A DNA stretch of 64,000 nt, from contig DASZTG010000031.1 in assembly GCA_035548375.1 (NCBI GenBank), positions 1-64,000 on the forward strand, read 5' to 3'. The position numbers and the translations under genes are program-made. Below, one piece after another: positions 22,996 through 30,727 of this stretch; the stretch's first letter is position 1, and each line of letters starts with the position of its first letter. The stretch is from JACQAP01 sp035548375 (GTDB lineage: Bacteria > Pseudomonadota > Gammaproteobacteria > Burkholderiales > JACQAP01). Under the pieces are notes generated by a model. It saw nothing but the letters and a program-made list of their open reading frames with translations. It had not been told where the DNA came from and ran no database searches.

Positions 22996-24795
22996 TCACT
23001 GGTACAGGATGGAGGCGCGCGCAAGCGCGCCGTGGACAAGCTCGGGCGAAAGGTCGTCCTTGTGCAGGACGGCCGCGGCACGGCGGAAATCGTAGCTTTC
23101 TATGATGTCGGGCGACAACGTGCTGATCATGACCACCGGGATCGCGCGGGTCGCGGGATCGCCCTTGAGGTCGGCCAGTACTTCGGAGCCGTCGCGGCTG
23201 GGCATCTTCACGTCGAGGAAGATGAGGTCTGGCCTCAGCGCGCGCGCCCGCTGCAGCCCTGAGATGCCGTCGATGGCCTCCAGCACGCGCACGGGATAGC
23301 TCGCGAGCAGCTTGTGCAGCACGTAGCGCGCGGAATCGTCGTCGTCGATGATGAGGACGGTGGCGCGGTGCTGGTGCTGCGCATCGGCCGTCGCGTCCGC
23401 TTCGATGGCGGCGGCCTGCGCCGCCTTCGCGGACCCTCGACGCGGGGATTCCGGCGCGCCGGGATACTCGACCGGGATGGTGGCCGAGAAGGTCGAGCCG
23501 ACGCCGGACTCGCTTTCCAGGGTCAGGAAACCGCCGAGCAATGCGGCAAGGCGCCGGCACAGCGGCAGGCCCAGGCCGGTGCCCTTTACCTTGGTCTGCA
23601 TGGAGTTGGCGACCTGCTGGAATTCCTCGAACACGCGCTCCTGGTCCGCCGCCGCGATGCCGATTCCCGTATCGGCGACCGAGAAGCGGACCGCGTTTTC
23701 CGTCGCCACGAATTCGGCGCGCACGCGAATCTCGCCGCGTTCGGTGAACTTCAGCGCGTTGGAAATGAAATTGCGCAGGATCTGCGCGATCTTCCCCTCG
23801 TCCGTGGTCATCATTGGCAGGCCGTCCGGATCCTCGAACACGAGCCGCACGGATTCGACCACCAGCAGCGGGCGAAGCATGCCGCGCAACGCGCTGAACA
23901 TGGTCTCGATGGAGAACTCGACCGCGTGCACCTCGGTCTTGCCCGCCTCGATCTTGGCGATGTCGAGCAGGTCGTCCACCAGGGCCGTCAGGTCCTCGAC
24001 CGCCTTGGCGATGAAGCGCATCTGCTTTTCCTGCTCCTCGTTCAGGTCGCCGTCGACGCGTTCGAGCAGCATGCGCGATAGCGCGCGGATCGAGTTCAGC
24101 GGCGTGCGGAACTCATGGCTCATGTTCGACAGGAAGCGCGACTTGGTCTCGTCCGCGCGCCGCAGGGAATCCGCCTTCTCGTCGAGCTCCGCGTACAGGG
24201 CCACCACGCCGCGGTTGGTATCCTCGAGCTCGCGGTTGAGGCGCAGCATCTCGTCCTGGCGTTCATTCAGTGCGGCGAGCGCGCGCATCATGTCGTGGTT
24301 CTGCTGCTGCAGCTCCTGCATCGCGCTTTGCGGCGCCTTCGCGATTTCTCCGGCCAGCCGCGTCAGCGTCGCGCCGTCCGGCGTCGGCGCGCCGGCAGGC
24401 AGCTGCTTCTTCAGCGTGACGGTCGTGCCTTTTGCCGGGTCGGTCTCGACGTCGCAACCATCCATCAGGCGCTGCGCGCCGATGATGCCGAGGCCCATGC
24501 CGGTGGGGGAATGGTAGCGCCCGCTCAGGACGTAATCGAGGTTGCGGATGCCGGGGCCGGAATCGGAAATGCGGATGACGAGCGCGGGCGGTTGTTGCCG
24601 GGCGTCGATCAGGAAATCGGCTTTTCCGCCGCCGGCGTACACGAAGGCGTTGCGGGCGATTTCCGATACGGCCGTGGTGATGCGGGTCAGCTCGTTTTCC
24701 TCGAATCCCAGGAAGGCGGCGATTTGCCGGGCGCGCTGGCGCGCTGCGACGACGTCCTGCTCGAACTTGAGCATGACCGTCAGGATCTTCGTCAT
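22996..24795 (-). CDS. RsbT-like ATPase - histidine kinase - receiver fusion
   Basis: 599 residues from the ATG at 24795. Residues 1-130 are an RsbT-type GHKL domain (Asn49 in SEIARNA, DSGPGI with Asp78, TGMGLGIIGAQRL). Residues ~150-215 form a coiled coil. HisKA follows with His227 (SNMSHEFRTPLNSI), then HATPase (ISNALKF, DTGIGIA, GTGLGLPL) and a receiver at ~475-597 (IFLDVKMPSRDG). The first domain resembles the RsbT switch kinase, so stressosome release could be sensed here and passed to a phosphorelay. It overlaps the upstream phosphatase gene by 4 nt and precedes the second hybrid kinase. Confidence 0.9.
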   Translation of the reverse strand: MTKILTVMLKFEQDVVAARQRARQIAAFLGFEENELTRITTAVSEIARNAFVYAGGGKADFLIDARQQPPALVIRISDSGPGIRNLDYVLSGRYHSPTGMGLGIIGAQRLMDGCDVETDPAKGTTVTLKKQLPAGAPTPDGATLTRLAGEIAKAPQSAMQELQQQNHDMMRALAALNERQDEMLRLNRELEDTNRGVVALYAELDEKADSLRRADETKSRFLSNMSHEFRTPLNSIRALSRMLLERVDGDLNEEQEKQMRFIAKAVEDLTALVDDLLDIAKIEAGKTEVHAVEFSIETMFSALRGMLRPLLVVESVRLVFEDPDGLPMMTTDEGKIAQILRNFISNALKFTERGEIRVRAEFVATENAVRFSVADTGIGIAAADQERVFEEFQQVANSMQTKVKGTGLGLPLCRRLAALLGGFLTLESESGVGSTFSATIPVEYPGAPESPRRGSAKAAQAAAIEADATADAQHQHRATVLIIDDDDSARYVLHKLLASYPVRVLEAIDGISGLQRARALRPDLIFLDVKMPSRDGSEVLADLKGDPATRAIPVVMISTLSPDIIESYDFRRAAAVLHKDDLSPELVHGALARASILYQ

Positions 24796-25826
24796 GCGGC
24801 CTCTCCGACCTGCTGCTGCGCCGCCGGTTTCTCGTCTCGCGCGACCACCACGGTGACGTCGTCGCGCCCGCGCGTGAAGTCGCGGAACAGCACGCCGGCG
24901 ATGACGCCAGGGTGCCGGCTCGCCAGTCCCGGGTAGGCGGCGAGGTTCCATTGCGTGGCGAGGCCGTCGGAATGCATGACCAGCAGCGCGCCGGCGGGCC
25001 AGGGCGCGGAGAACTCCTGGATCTTGCGCACCGAGTGCCCGATGATGCCGGCGTGCGAGGCGAAGAAGCGCGCGCGGTCGCCGGCGACCACGGCGCAGGA
25101 GACATTGCCGATGCCCGCAAAGCGGCATACGCCGATGGAATGCTCGATGGCGCAGACCGACACCGCGGCGCCGCGGGTCGCGCGGGATGCGGCATGGATG
25201 TCGTCGAGCACGGACGCCGGATCCTGCGCGCCTTTCTTCTGCGCCACGTCCACCGCCACGCGCGCCGCCTTGTGAGCGTCGGGACCGTGCCCCAGGCCAT
25301 CGGCGACCATGAGCATGTGGCGGCGGTCCTGCCGGGTGAAAGTCCAGTCGTCGCCGCATTCCTCTTCGCCCGGCTTGGGCAGGCACACGGCACCCATCGT
25401 CATGCCGGCGGCCACGCCGTTCGGCTTGCCCGACGCGAAGCGCGTGCAGACCACGGTGCCCTTGCCGGGGGCGGAGAAGACGTCGAATACGCTGGCCAGT
25501 CGCGACAGCGAACCCAGGCCGGTGCCCATGGTGCCGGCGGTGGAGAAGCCGTCGCGCATCGAGCTTGCCATGTCCGCCATGCCGGCACCCCGGTCCAGCG
25601 CCAGGATCTCCAGCCCGCCGCCTTCCGACGAGTCGAGGGCCCGCACGAGCAGCTCGCCGCCTTTGCCGTGCTTGATGAGGTTGCTGCCGAGTTCATTGAC
25701 CGCGATCGCGACCTTTCCGGCTTCCGCTTCCGCCATGCCGATTTTCGCGGCGATGTCCTGCACCGTGCGCCTTGCGAGGCCGGTCTGGCTGGAGTCCTGT
25801 ATTTCGAACCTGAATTGCCTGTTCAC
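24792..25826 (-). CDS. RsbT-like ATPase fused to SpoIIE/RsbX-type phosphatase
   Basis: 344 residues. N-terminal ~135 residues are a GHKL ATPase of the RsbT/anti-sigma type (VNELGSNLIKHG, DRGAGM, GTGLGSLSRL). The C-terminal ~190 residues are a SpoIIE/PP2C phosphatase (MVADGLGHGPDAHKAA, HSDGLATQWN, DDVTVVVARD). RsbX-type phosphatases strip the phosphates from RsbR and RsbS to reset the stressosome, so this is the likely reset enzyme. Same strand and about 45 nt after rsbT; its 3' end overlaps the next kinase (ATGA). Confidence 0.9.
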   Translation of the reverse strand: MNRQFRFEIQDSSQTGLARRTVQDIAAKIGMAEAEAGKVAIAVNELGSNLIKHGKGGELLVRALDSSEGGGLEILALDRGAGMADMASSMRDGFSTAGTMGTGLGSLSRLASVFDVFSAPGKGTVVCTRFASGKPNGVAAGMTMGAVCLPKPGEEECGDDWTFTRQDRRHMLMVADGLGHGPDAHKAARVAVDVAQKKGAQDPASVLDDIHAASRATRGAAVSVCAIEHSIGVCRFAGIGNVSCAVVAGDRARFFASHAGIIGHSVRKIQEFSAPWPAGALLVMHSDGLATQWNLAAYPGLASRHPGVIAGVLFRDFTRGRDDVTVVVARDEKPAAQQQVGEAA

Positions 25827-25871
25827 GATATTTGAATCCGTGCGCCGCCGAAAAAATTTACGCCGGCCGGC

Positions 25872-26276
25872 CTAGCGCCAGCGCTTGATGGTGATACGCG
25901 TGCCTTCTCCGGGCTTCGATTGGATGTGGAACTCGCTCGACAGGCGCTTGGCACCGCCGAGTCCCAGCCCCATGCCCGAGCCGGTGGTATAGCCGTCCTT
26001 CAGCGCAAGCTCGACGTCCGGAATGCCCTTGCCCTTGTCGCTGAACGTCAGGCTGAGGCCGCGGCGGTTCGTTTCCAGCAGCGGCTCGATTTTCATCTCG
26101 CCGCCGCCGCCGTGGATGATGGTGTTGCGCCCGAGCTCGCTCGCGGCGGTGACCAGCTTGGTCTGGTCGACGAGGCTGAATCCCAGGCTCACCGAATGCT
26201 GGCGCACCGCCTGGCGCATGCGCACGACATCCTCAGTCGTCTTGAGCTCGAGGACCTGGGTTTCGATCGCGTTCAA
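25872..26276 (-). CDS. rsbT: switch kinase RsbT
   Basis: A 134-residue GHKL serine/threonine kinase. In characterised stressosomes RsbT phosphorylates RsbR and RsbS and, once released, activates a downstream partner. Motifs: N-box SELGRNTIIHGGGG (Asn51), SDKGKGIPD, GSGMGLGLGGAKRL. The start is a TTG at 26276 with GGGGA about 8 nt upstream; no ATG is available before a stop. It lies 18 nt after rsbS. Confidence 0.92.
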   Translation of the reverse strand: MNAIETQVLELKTTEDVVRMRQAVRQHSVSLGFSLVDQTKLVTAASELGRNTIIHGGGGEMKIEPLLETNRRGLSLTFSDKGKGIPDVELALKDGYTTGSGMGLGLGGAKRLSSEFHIQSKPGEGTRITIKRWR

Positions 26277-26294
26277 GCGTTATCCCCGCATGCC

Positions 26295-26651
26295 TCAGGA
26301 AGTGACCGACCTGAGCAGGTCCATGCCGCTTTCGACGTTCAGCGCCGTGCGCACGCCTTCCAGCGAAAGGCCCAGTTCCACCAGCGTGATCGCGACGGCC
26401 GGTCGCATGCCCACCACCACGGTCTGCGCGTCGAGCACGCGCGCCATTTTCGAGATGTCGCTGATCATGCGGCCGATGAATGAGTCGACCAGATCGAGCG
26501 CGGAGATGTCGAGCAGGACGCCGCGCGCGCGATCGGAGACGATTTTTGCAGTGAGGTCGTCCTGCAAGGTCATTGCGAGCTGGTCGTGCATGTCGACCTG
26601 GATCGTGACCAGCAGGTATTGGCCCATTTTCAGGATTGGAATGCGTTCCAT
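26295..26651 (-). CDS. rsbS: stressosome scaffold protein RsbS (STAS domain)
   Basis: A 118-residue single STAS domain. The phospho-acceptor region LLDISALDLVDSFIGR is fully RsbS-like, with Ser57 in VDSF matching the serine that RsbT phosphorylates in Bacillus subtilis RsbS. In the complex it forms the core with RsbR and holds RsbT. Between rsbR (15 nt upstream) and rsbT (18 nt downstream), the standard order. Confidence 0.93.
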   Translation of the reverse strand: MERIPILKMGQYLLVTIQVDMHDQLAMTLQDDLTAKIVSDRARGVLLDISALDLVDSFIGRMISDISKMARVLDAQTVVVGMRPAVAITLVELGLSLEGVRTALNVESGMDLLRSVTS

Positions 26652-26666
26652 GCCGTCTCCTGCCCG

Positions 26667-27521
26667 TCAGGCCGGCTTGACCGAGAGCCCGATGCGCTTC
26701 AGCGCGATCGAAAAGGCGTCCGCAAGGGTCGATTTGGTGATCACGTCCGTGAGGTCGACGCCCAGGTGAACGATGGTCTGCGCAATCTGCGGCCGGATGC
26801 CGCTGATGATGCAGTCCGCGCCCATCAGCCGCGCGGCGGCGACCGTCTTGAGCAGGTGCTGCGCGACCAGCGTATCAACCGTCGGCACGCCCGTGATGTC
26901 GATGATGGCCAGCGGCGCGCCCGTCTCGACAATCTTCGTCAGCAGGTTTTCCATGACGACCTGGGTGCGTTCGCTGTCCAGCGTGCCGATCAGCGGCAGC
27001 GCCAGGATGCCCTGCCAGAGCTGCACCACCGGCGTGGACAGTTCCATGAGTTCGCGCTGCTGCCGGTCGATGATCTCGTTGCGGCTCTTCTGGTAGACCT
27101 CGGTGGTATACAGTCCCAGCTTGTCCAGCAGCGCTGTCAGGGTCCAGGTTGCGTCGGCGAGCGCGGCCGGGTCGCTTTCCAGTTCCGCGCGCACGCGCGC
27201 GTACAGCGGCTCCTTCAGCGAAAACACGAAGGTCGCGGTTTCCGACGGGCTGAAGCCCTGCAGGGCGCGCGAGCGGGAAATCTGGCCGAGGAGTTCGCGA
27301 ACCTCGCTCCAGGCGGGAGCATTGACGTCGGCCGGTGCGTTCTGTTCCAGCGCCGTCGTGAACAGGCCGAGGAATTGCTGGGATTGCTGGCGCAAGTCGG
27401 ATTCGGTCATCAGGTCCGCGCGCAGGCTGGAGGACGAAAGCTGCAGCTTGACCCAATCGGCGAGCACGCCTCTCTCGTCGCGATTCAAGATGACAGACAC
27501 GCTGTTTTTGTTTGACTTCAT
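26667..27521 (-). CDS. rsbR: stressosome sensor RsbR-type protein
   Basis: 284 residues from the ATG at 27521, which has GGAGG a few nt upstream; a TTG at 27548 is less likely. Residues ~10-145 form an all-helical RsbRD_N-like sensory domain and ~165-280 a STAS domain. Of the two phospho-threonines of Bacillus RsbR, the first is kept (Thr217 in ITGVPTVDT) while the second position reads ISGIRP (Ser240 instead of Thr). Head gene of rsbR-rsbS-rsbT-phosphatase-kinase-kinase, all on the minus strand. What it senses is not visible. Confidence 0.9.
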   Translation of the reverse strand: MKSNKNSVSVILNRDERGVLADWVKLQLSSSSLRADLMTESDLRQQSQQFLGLFTTALEQNAPADVNAPAWSEVRELLGQISRSRALQGFSPSETATFVFSLKEPLYARVRAELESDPAALADATWTLTALLDKLGLYTTEVYQKSRNEIIDRQQRELMELSTPVVQLWQGILALPLIGTLDSERTQVVMENLLTKIVETGAPLAIIDITGVPTVDTLVAQHLLKTVAAARLMGADCIISGIRPQIAQTIVHLGVDLTDVITKSTLADAFSIALKRIGLSVKPA

Positions 27522-27839
27522 CCCATCCTCCGTGGCGGGGTTTGACAAGGGCTGGGCCCGATTGATCGGCGTGAGTGCTGCCGGAAATATTTAGCCAGGA
27601 ACGTGTCGTCGAACCGTTGCGTCCGGCTCAAGTACCGGGGCGGGCCGACGGGACATTGCGGGCGGACCGCCAGGGGACGACGGGCCGCAAAACCGCGGGT
27701 GCGACACTGTATGCGTTTTGCCAGTGCGCGCCAACAGAAAAGTCGCCTGGCCACCGGATATACCGTGAGTGCCGGTCGAACATTGCCGGGCACGCCGCTG
27801 TTCCGGTGCCGAAAAGGCTGGAATGCAGACAGACGGGTG
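27522..27839. other. intergenic upstream of rsbR, no gene supported
   Basis: Holds the upstream region of the stressosome operon (minus strand), with an AT-rich TAAATATT patch near 27586-27594 that could contribute a -10. The open frames are short, with no ribosome-binding site or family resemblance. The rest is GC-rich and I see nothing else in it. Confidence 0.45.
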
Positions 27840-28187
27840 TTACGTCGCCGTCAGGCTGAGGCAGGCGCCGAGGAACGCCGCCTCGTGCTGTTCCGCCGGC
27901 CCGGGCTCGTCGAAAACCTTGAACACGGCGTCGCTCAGCAACTTTTCGTCTCCCACGTCCTGAACGAACCAGCGCAGCTGCGGCGGAAACGACTGGATGA
28001 GCATCAGGTCTTCGGCCAGCTTGCCGACGAAGAATTCGCGCGTGATGCCGGCGTCGCGCGCCAGCGCCGCGTTGCGGATGAATTCGCCGCCTTCGGCGCA
28101 CTCCGTGCGGCTCAGGTCGTGGGCTCCGGCGGACAAGGGCAGCATCGCGCAAAGGACGATGCCTGTGGCAACCGCGTTCCGAATCAT
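27840..28187 (-). CDS. small secreted protein, unknown function
   Basis: 115 residues from the ATG at 28187, with GGAGG about 5 nt upstream. A clear signal peptide (MIRNAVATGIVLCAMLPLSAGA, cleaved before HDLS). The mature part of about 93 residues has two Cys (TECAEG near its start, GACLSL near its end), probably a disulfide. No family recognised. Divergent from another small secreted protein at 28330; expected in the periplasm or outside. Confidence 0.65.
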   Translation of the reverse strand: MIRNAVATGIVLCAMLPLSAGAHDLSRTECAEGGEFIRNAALARDAGITREFFVGKLAEDLMLIQSFPPQLRWFVQDVGDEKLLSDAVFKVFDEPGPAEQHEAAFLGACLSLTAT

Positions 28188-28273
28188 TGTGGCCTCCATG
28201 TGCAGCCCCCGGAGCATGCGTGGCTTCGCCGGCGATGCAGGGCGCTTCGCATGCGGCTGGCGATATCCATTCT

Positions 28274-28281
28274 GCTACACT
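28274..28281 (+). promoter_or_regulatory. candidate extended -10 promoter
   Basis: TGCTACACT is an extended -10 (TGnTACACT) about 50 nt before the ATG at 28330. No good -35 is seen, which is acceptable for an extended -10 promoter. Support is the motif alone. Confidence 0.35.
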
Positions 28282-28329
28282 CGACCGCCTTGCGCCGCAA
28301 GCCGTTTCCTGCAACGTGAGAGGCCTGCA

Positions 28330-28665
28330 ATGAAAAAAAGTTTCCTGCTGGCGTGCACCTTCCTGCTCGCCTGGCCGGCATATGCGGATCGCATCAGCCG
28401 GATGAGTCCGACCGAACTGTGCACCTACACCGCCCAGCTGCAGGTGGCGGCATATTATTACTTCGAGCAGGGCAGGCCGCGCCAGGAGATCGTCCTGCAC
28501 TGGCATGGCGATGAAACGCAGAACGAGGTCGACTTCGTCAACAAGACGATCGCGGATGCCTATGCCTGGCTGGAAGCGTGGAAGTCGAGCAGCAACGACC
28601 TGCTGCCGGTCACGTCGTTCGGCGACATGGTGTACCAGTCGTGCATGAAAAGGCTGGAATCCTGA
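28330..28665 (+). CDS. small secreted protein, unknown function
   Basis: 111 residues with a signal peptide (MKKSFLLACTFLLAWPAYA, cleaved before DRIS). The mature part has two Cys (ELCTYT, QSCMKR), a Tyr-rich helix (QVAAYYYFEQGR) and several Trp. AGAGG lies about 7 nt before the ATG; the frame is open upstream, but without a signal peptide at its start. No family recognised. Similar in build to the divergent neighbour at 27840-28187, so the two may serve related envelope roles (inference). Confidence 0.65.
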   Translation: MKKSFLLACTFLLAWPAYADRISRMSPTELCTYTAQLQVAAYYYFEQGRPRQEIVLHWHGDETQNEVDFVNKTIADAYAWLEAWKSSSNDLLPVTSFGDMVYQSCMKRLES

Positions 28666-28714
28666 CGGCGGTGATGGAGGCCGGCCCGGTGCCGACCGGT
28701 TAATCCGCAGGCGT

Positions 28715-28747
28715 CAAAAAGCAGAAGGGGTGCGCAATGCGCACCCC
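28715..28747 (-). terminator. intrinsic terminator of the adhesin-E-like gene
   Basis: On the minus strand a perfect 9-bp stem GGGGTGCGC / GCGCACCCC (three-base loop) is followed by TTCTGCTTTTT. It lies about 30 nt beyond the stop at 28779. The palindrome could also stop transcription coming from the plus-strand gene. Confidence 0.7.
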
Positions 28748-28778
28748 CTCCAGACAGAGCCACCCTCTACGCAGGTCT

Positions 28779-29177
28779 TCAGCCGTTGCAAACGGTCGCA
28801 ATCATGCCGATGACCGCGGGGTCCGCCGGATCCTGGTAGAGCGAAGGCTGGTCGATCTGCCCCGTCCATACCGTGCTGCCGGTACCGATCTCGCCCGAGG
28901 TCATGGTCCATTGCTCGAAGCCGATGCTGCGATCCTCGCAGCGCACGGCGTAAAGCAGGATTTCGGACTTGTGCGGATACGCCTCGTCGCCGATGGTCTG
29001 CACGGTGCTGTAGCTGCGCAGCACGCGCGCCTTTTTCAGGTTGCCGGCGTCATGGATGCTGCCCTTGTCGACGAACACGACCTCGTTGCCGTCGCTGGCG
29101 ACGCGGGTCCATTCCGCGGCGAACGCCGAGGTGGCCGCCAACAAGATCAATGCGATTGCCCATTTTGCTGCCTTCAT
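28779..29177 (-). CDS. secreted protein, surface-adhesin E-like
   Basis: 132 residues. Signal peptide (MKAAKWAIALILLAATSAFA, cleaved before AEW). The mature part has the pattern of small surface-adhesin protein E-like/CNP1-type periplasmic proteins: a Trp start, VVFVDKGSI, a run of beta-strands with SYSTVQ and SEILLYAVRCEDRSI, and two Cys (VRCED, ATVCNG). The fold is suggested by this pattern; the function is unknown. AGGAA lies close before the ATG. It is divergent from the LysR gene, with an inverted-repeat operator between them, so it may be a target of that regulator. Confidence 0.6.
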   Translation of the reverse strand: MKAAKWAIALILLAATSAFAAEWTRVASDGNEVVFVDKGSIHDAGNLKKARVLRSYSTVQTIGDEAYPHKSEILLYAVRCEDRSIGFEQWTMTSGEIGTGSTVWTGQIDQPSLYQDPADPAVIGMIATVCNG

Positions 29178-29202
29178 GATTCTTCCTTTCCTCGATTTGC
29201 CC

Positions 29203-29229
29203 GCAACATGATTTGTTGCATGGCAACAA
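29203..29229. promoter_or_regulatory. candidate LysR-type operator (overlapping palindromes)
   Basis: GCAACA (29203-29208), TGTTGC (29214-29219) and GCAACAA (29223-29229) form two overlapping palindromes. One is TTGTTGC-ATG-GCAACAA, which has the T-N11-A form of LysR-type sites. It lies between the divergent LysR regulator and the secreted-protein gene, the usual place for such an operator. Confidence 0.5.
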
Positions 29230-29309
29230 TCTAGGCCTTCGAAAGGGAAACATGAAGACAGGCAGGTCGCATATCATTCATTCCACCTGGGCATGATCGG
29301 GAAGGAAAA

Positions 29310-30212
29310 ATGGATCGACTGACGGCAATGGGATTGTTCGTGCGCATCGTGGAAACCGGCAGCTTCTCGGCGGTGGCGCGTGAAATGAACATGACGCAAC
29401 CCACGGTTAGCAAACAACTCACCGCGCTCGAACGCCAGCTCAAGACGCGCCTGCTCAATCGCAGCACGCGCCAGCTTTCGCTGACCGAGGCGGGCTCGGC
29501 CTATTTCGAGAGCTCGAAGCGTATTCTGGATACCGTCAATGAGGCGGAAGCCAACCTGGGCGTCCTGCAGACGCAACTGTCCGGTGTGCTGCGCGTCAAT
29601 TCCTCCATCGGGCTGGGCCAGATGTACCTCGGCCCGCTCTTGCTGAAATTCCAGTCCATGCACCCCGGCCTGATGATCGACCTGGCGCTGGCCGACCGCT
29701 TCGTGGACCTGGTGGAAGAGGGCGTGGACGTGGCGATTCGCATCGGGCGCCTGGTCGATTCGAACCTCGCCGCCAGGCGCATCGGCACGTCCGAGCGTTG
29801 CCTGATCGCCACGCCGGCCTATCTGAAGAAAAACGGCACGCCGAAGACGCCGCAGGACCTGGTGAACCACAATTGCATCCTCTACGCCTATCTTTCCACC
29901 GGCAACGAATGGGTGTTCGGCAAGGACGGCGAAATCCGGGTGAGGGTATCGGGAACCTTGCGCGCCAACAACGGCGAGGCGATCCGCCAGGCGGTCATGG
30001 CCGACCTGGGCATTGCGGCGAGCCCGGCATGGCTAATCCAGGACGACCTGCGATCCGGACGCCTGCAGGAAATCCTGCGCGACTACGCGCCGCCGCCTGG
30101 GGAAATCAACGCCGTGTATCCGTCCGGCCGGCACGTGTCGGCGAAGGTTCGTGCCTTCACCGAATTCCTGAAGGCGGAGTTCGAGAAAATCCCCGCGTTG
30201 CGCGTGCGCTGA
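29310..30212 (+). CDS. LysR family transcriptional regulator
   Basis: 300 residues. Winged helix-turn-helix at about residues 1-60 (MDRLTAMGLFVRIVETGSFSA, then NMTQPTVSKQLTALE), followed by a substrate-binding domain of the CrgA/DmlR-like clade (GVLRVNSSIGLGQMYLGPLL). Divergent from the adhesin-E-like gene, with the palindromic site at 29203-29229 between them. It abuts the convergent VOC gene with no gap. Possible targets are the divergent gene or the VOC/oxidoreductase pair; the inducer is unknown. Confidence 0.9.
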   Translation: MDRLTAMGLFVRIVETGSFSAVAREMNMTQPTVSKQLTALERQLKTRLLNRSTRQLSLTEAGSAYFESSKRILDTVNEAEANLGVLQTQLSGVLRVNSSIGLGQMYLGPLLLKFQSMHPGLMIDLALADRFVDLVEEGVDVAIRIGRLVDSNLAARRIGTSERCLIATPAYLKKNGTPKTPQDLVNHNCILYAYLSTGNEWVFGKDGEIRVRVSGTLRANNGEAIRQAVMADLGIAASPAWLIQDDLRSGRLQEILRDYAPPPGEINAVYPSGRHVSAKVRAFTEFLKAEFEKIPALRVR

Positions 30213-30596
30213 TCAGGCAGGCGCGGCTTCGCCCGCGACGAAGTCGAGCTCGACGCGCGCGCCGCTCGGGTCGAAGCAGAACAATTGCCAGACGCCGGAG
30301 TCCGGCTGCCTGCGCAAGTCGTACTTGATGCCCTTTGCCTTGAGCTTGCCCGTGATGCCGGCAAGGTCGGATGCGGAAAAAGCCATGTGGTCGAGCACGC
30401 CGGCCGGCGGTTCGGGCAGCGGGCGGCCGGCAACAACGTGAAGCACCGGCTGCGCGCCGGCGTAGAGCCAGGTGCCGGGAAATCCCAGCGGCGGCCGATA
30501 GCCTTCCTTCAAACCGAGGATGCCGACATAGAACGCCTTGGTTGCCTCCAGGTCCCTCGTCAACACCGTGAAGTGGTTCATTCCATCGATTGCCAT
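30213..30596 (-). CDS. VOC family (glyoxalase/dioxygenase-like) protein
   Basis: 127 residues with the paired beta-alpha-beta-beta-beta modules of the vicinal-oxygen-chelate fold: MNHFTVLTRDLEATKAFYVGILGL at the start, then DHMAFSASDLAGI and a final FDPSGARVELDF. The metal-ligand pattern His...His...Glu is present (His8, the His of DHMAF, Glu of VELDF). Reaction and substrate are not readable. A hairpin repeat separates it from the oxidoreductase gene on the same strand. Confidence 0.85.
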   Translation of the reverse strand: MAIDGMNHFTVLTRDLEATKAFYVGILGLKEGYRPPLGFPGTWLYAGAQPVLHVVAGRPLPEPPAGVLDHMAFSASDLAGITGKLKAKGIKYDLRRQPDSGVWQLFCFDPSGARVELDFVAGEAAPA

Positions 30597-30612
30597 GGCA
30601 ACTCCGTCAAGG

Positions 30613-30706
30613 ACGTGAATGAGTAAAGGGGTGAATGGGTAAAAGCCTGCAGCCCGGATCGCGAAGCCTTGACGATTTTACCCTTCACCTCCTTCGCACG
30701 TTCACG
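30613..30706. repeat. long hairpin repeat F (unit GTGAANG-like)
   Basis: Left arm 30613-30644 (ACGTGAATGAGTAAAGGGG...) and right arm about 30676-30706, whose reverse complement starts ACGTGAACGTGCGAAGG. The arms are about 75% complementary over roughly 30 bp. Units are shorter and less regular than in repeats A-E. It lies just upstream of the VOC gene and downstream of the oxidoreductase gene. Confidence 0.6.
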
Positions 30707-30727
30707 CCTTCGCGCTTTTCAAAATCA

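Noticed and set aside
27518..27793. Small gene upstream of rsbR (91 aa, minus strand)
   Set aside because: Arg/Pro-rich, no ribosome-binding site, and it overlaps the rsbR start and promoter region.
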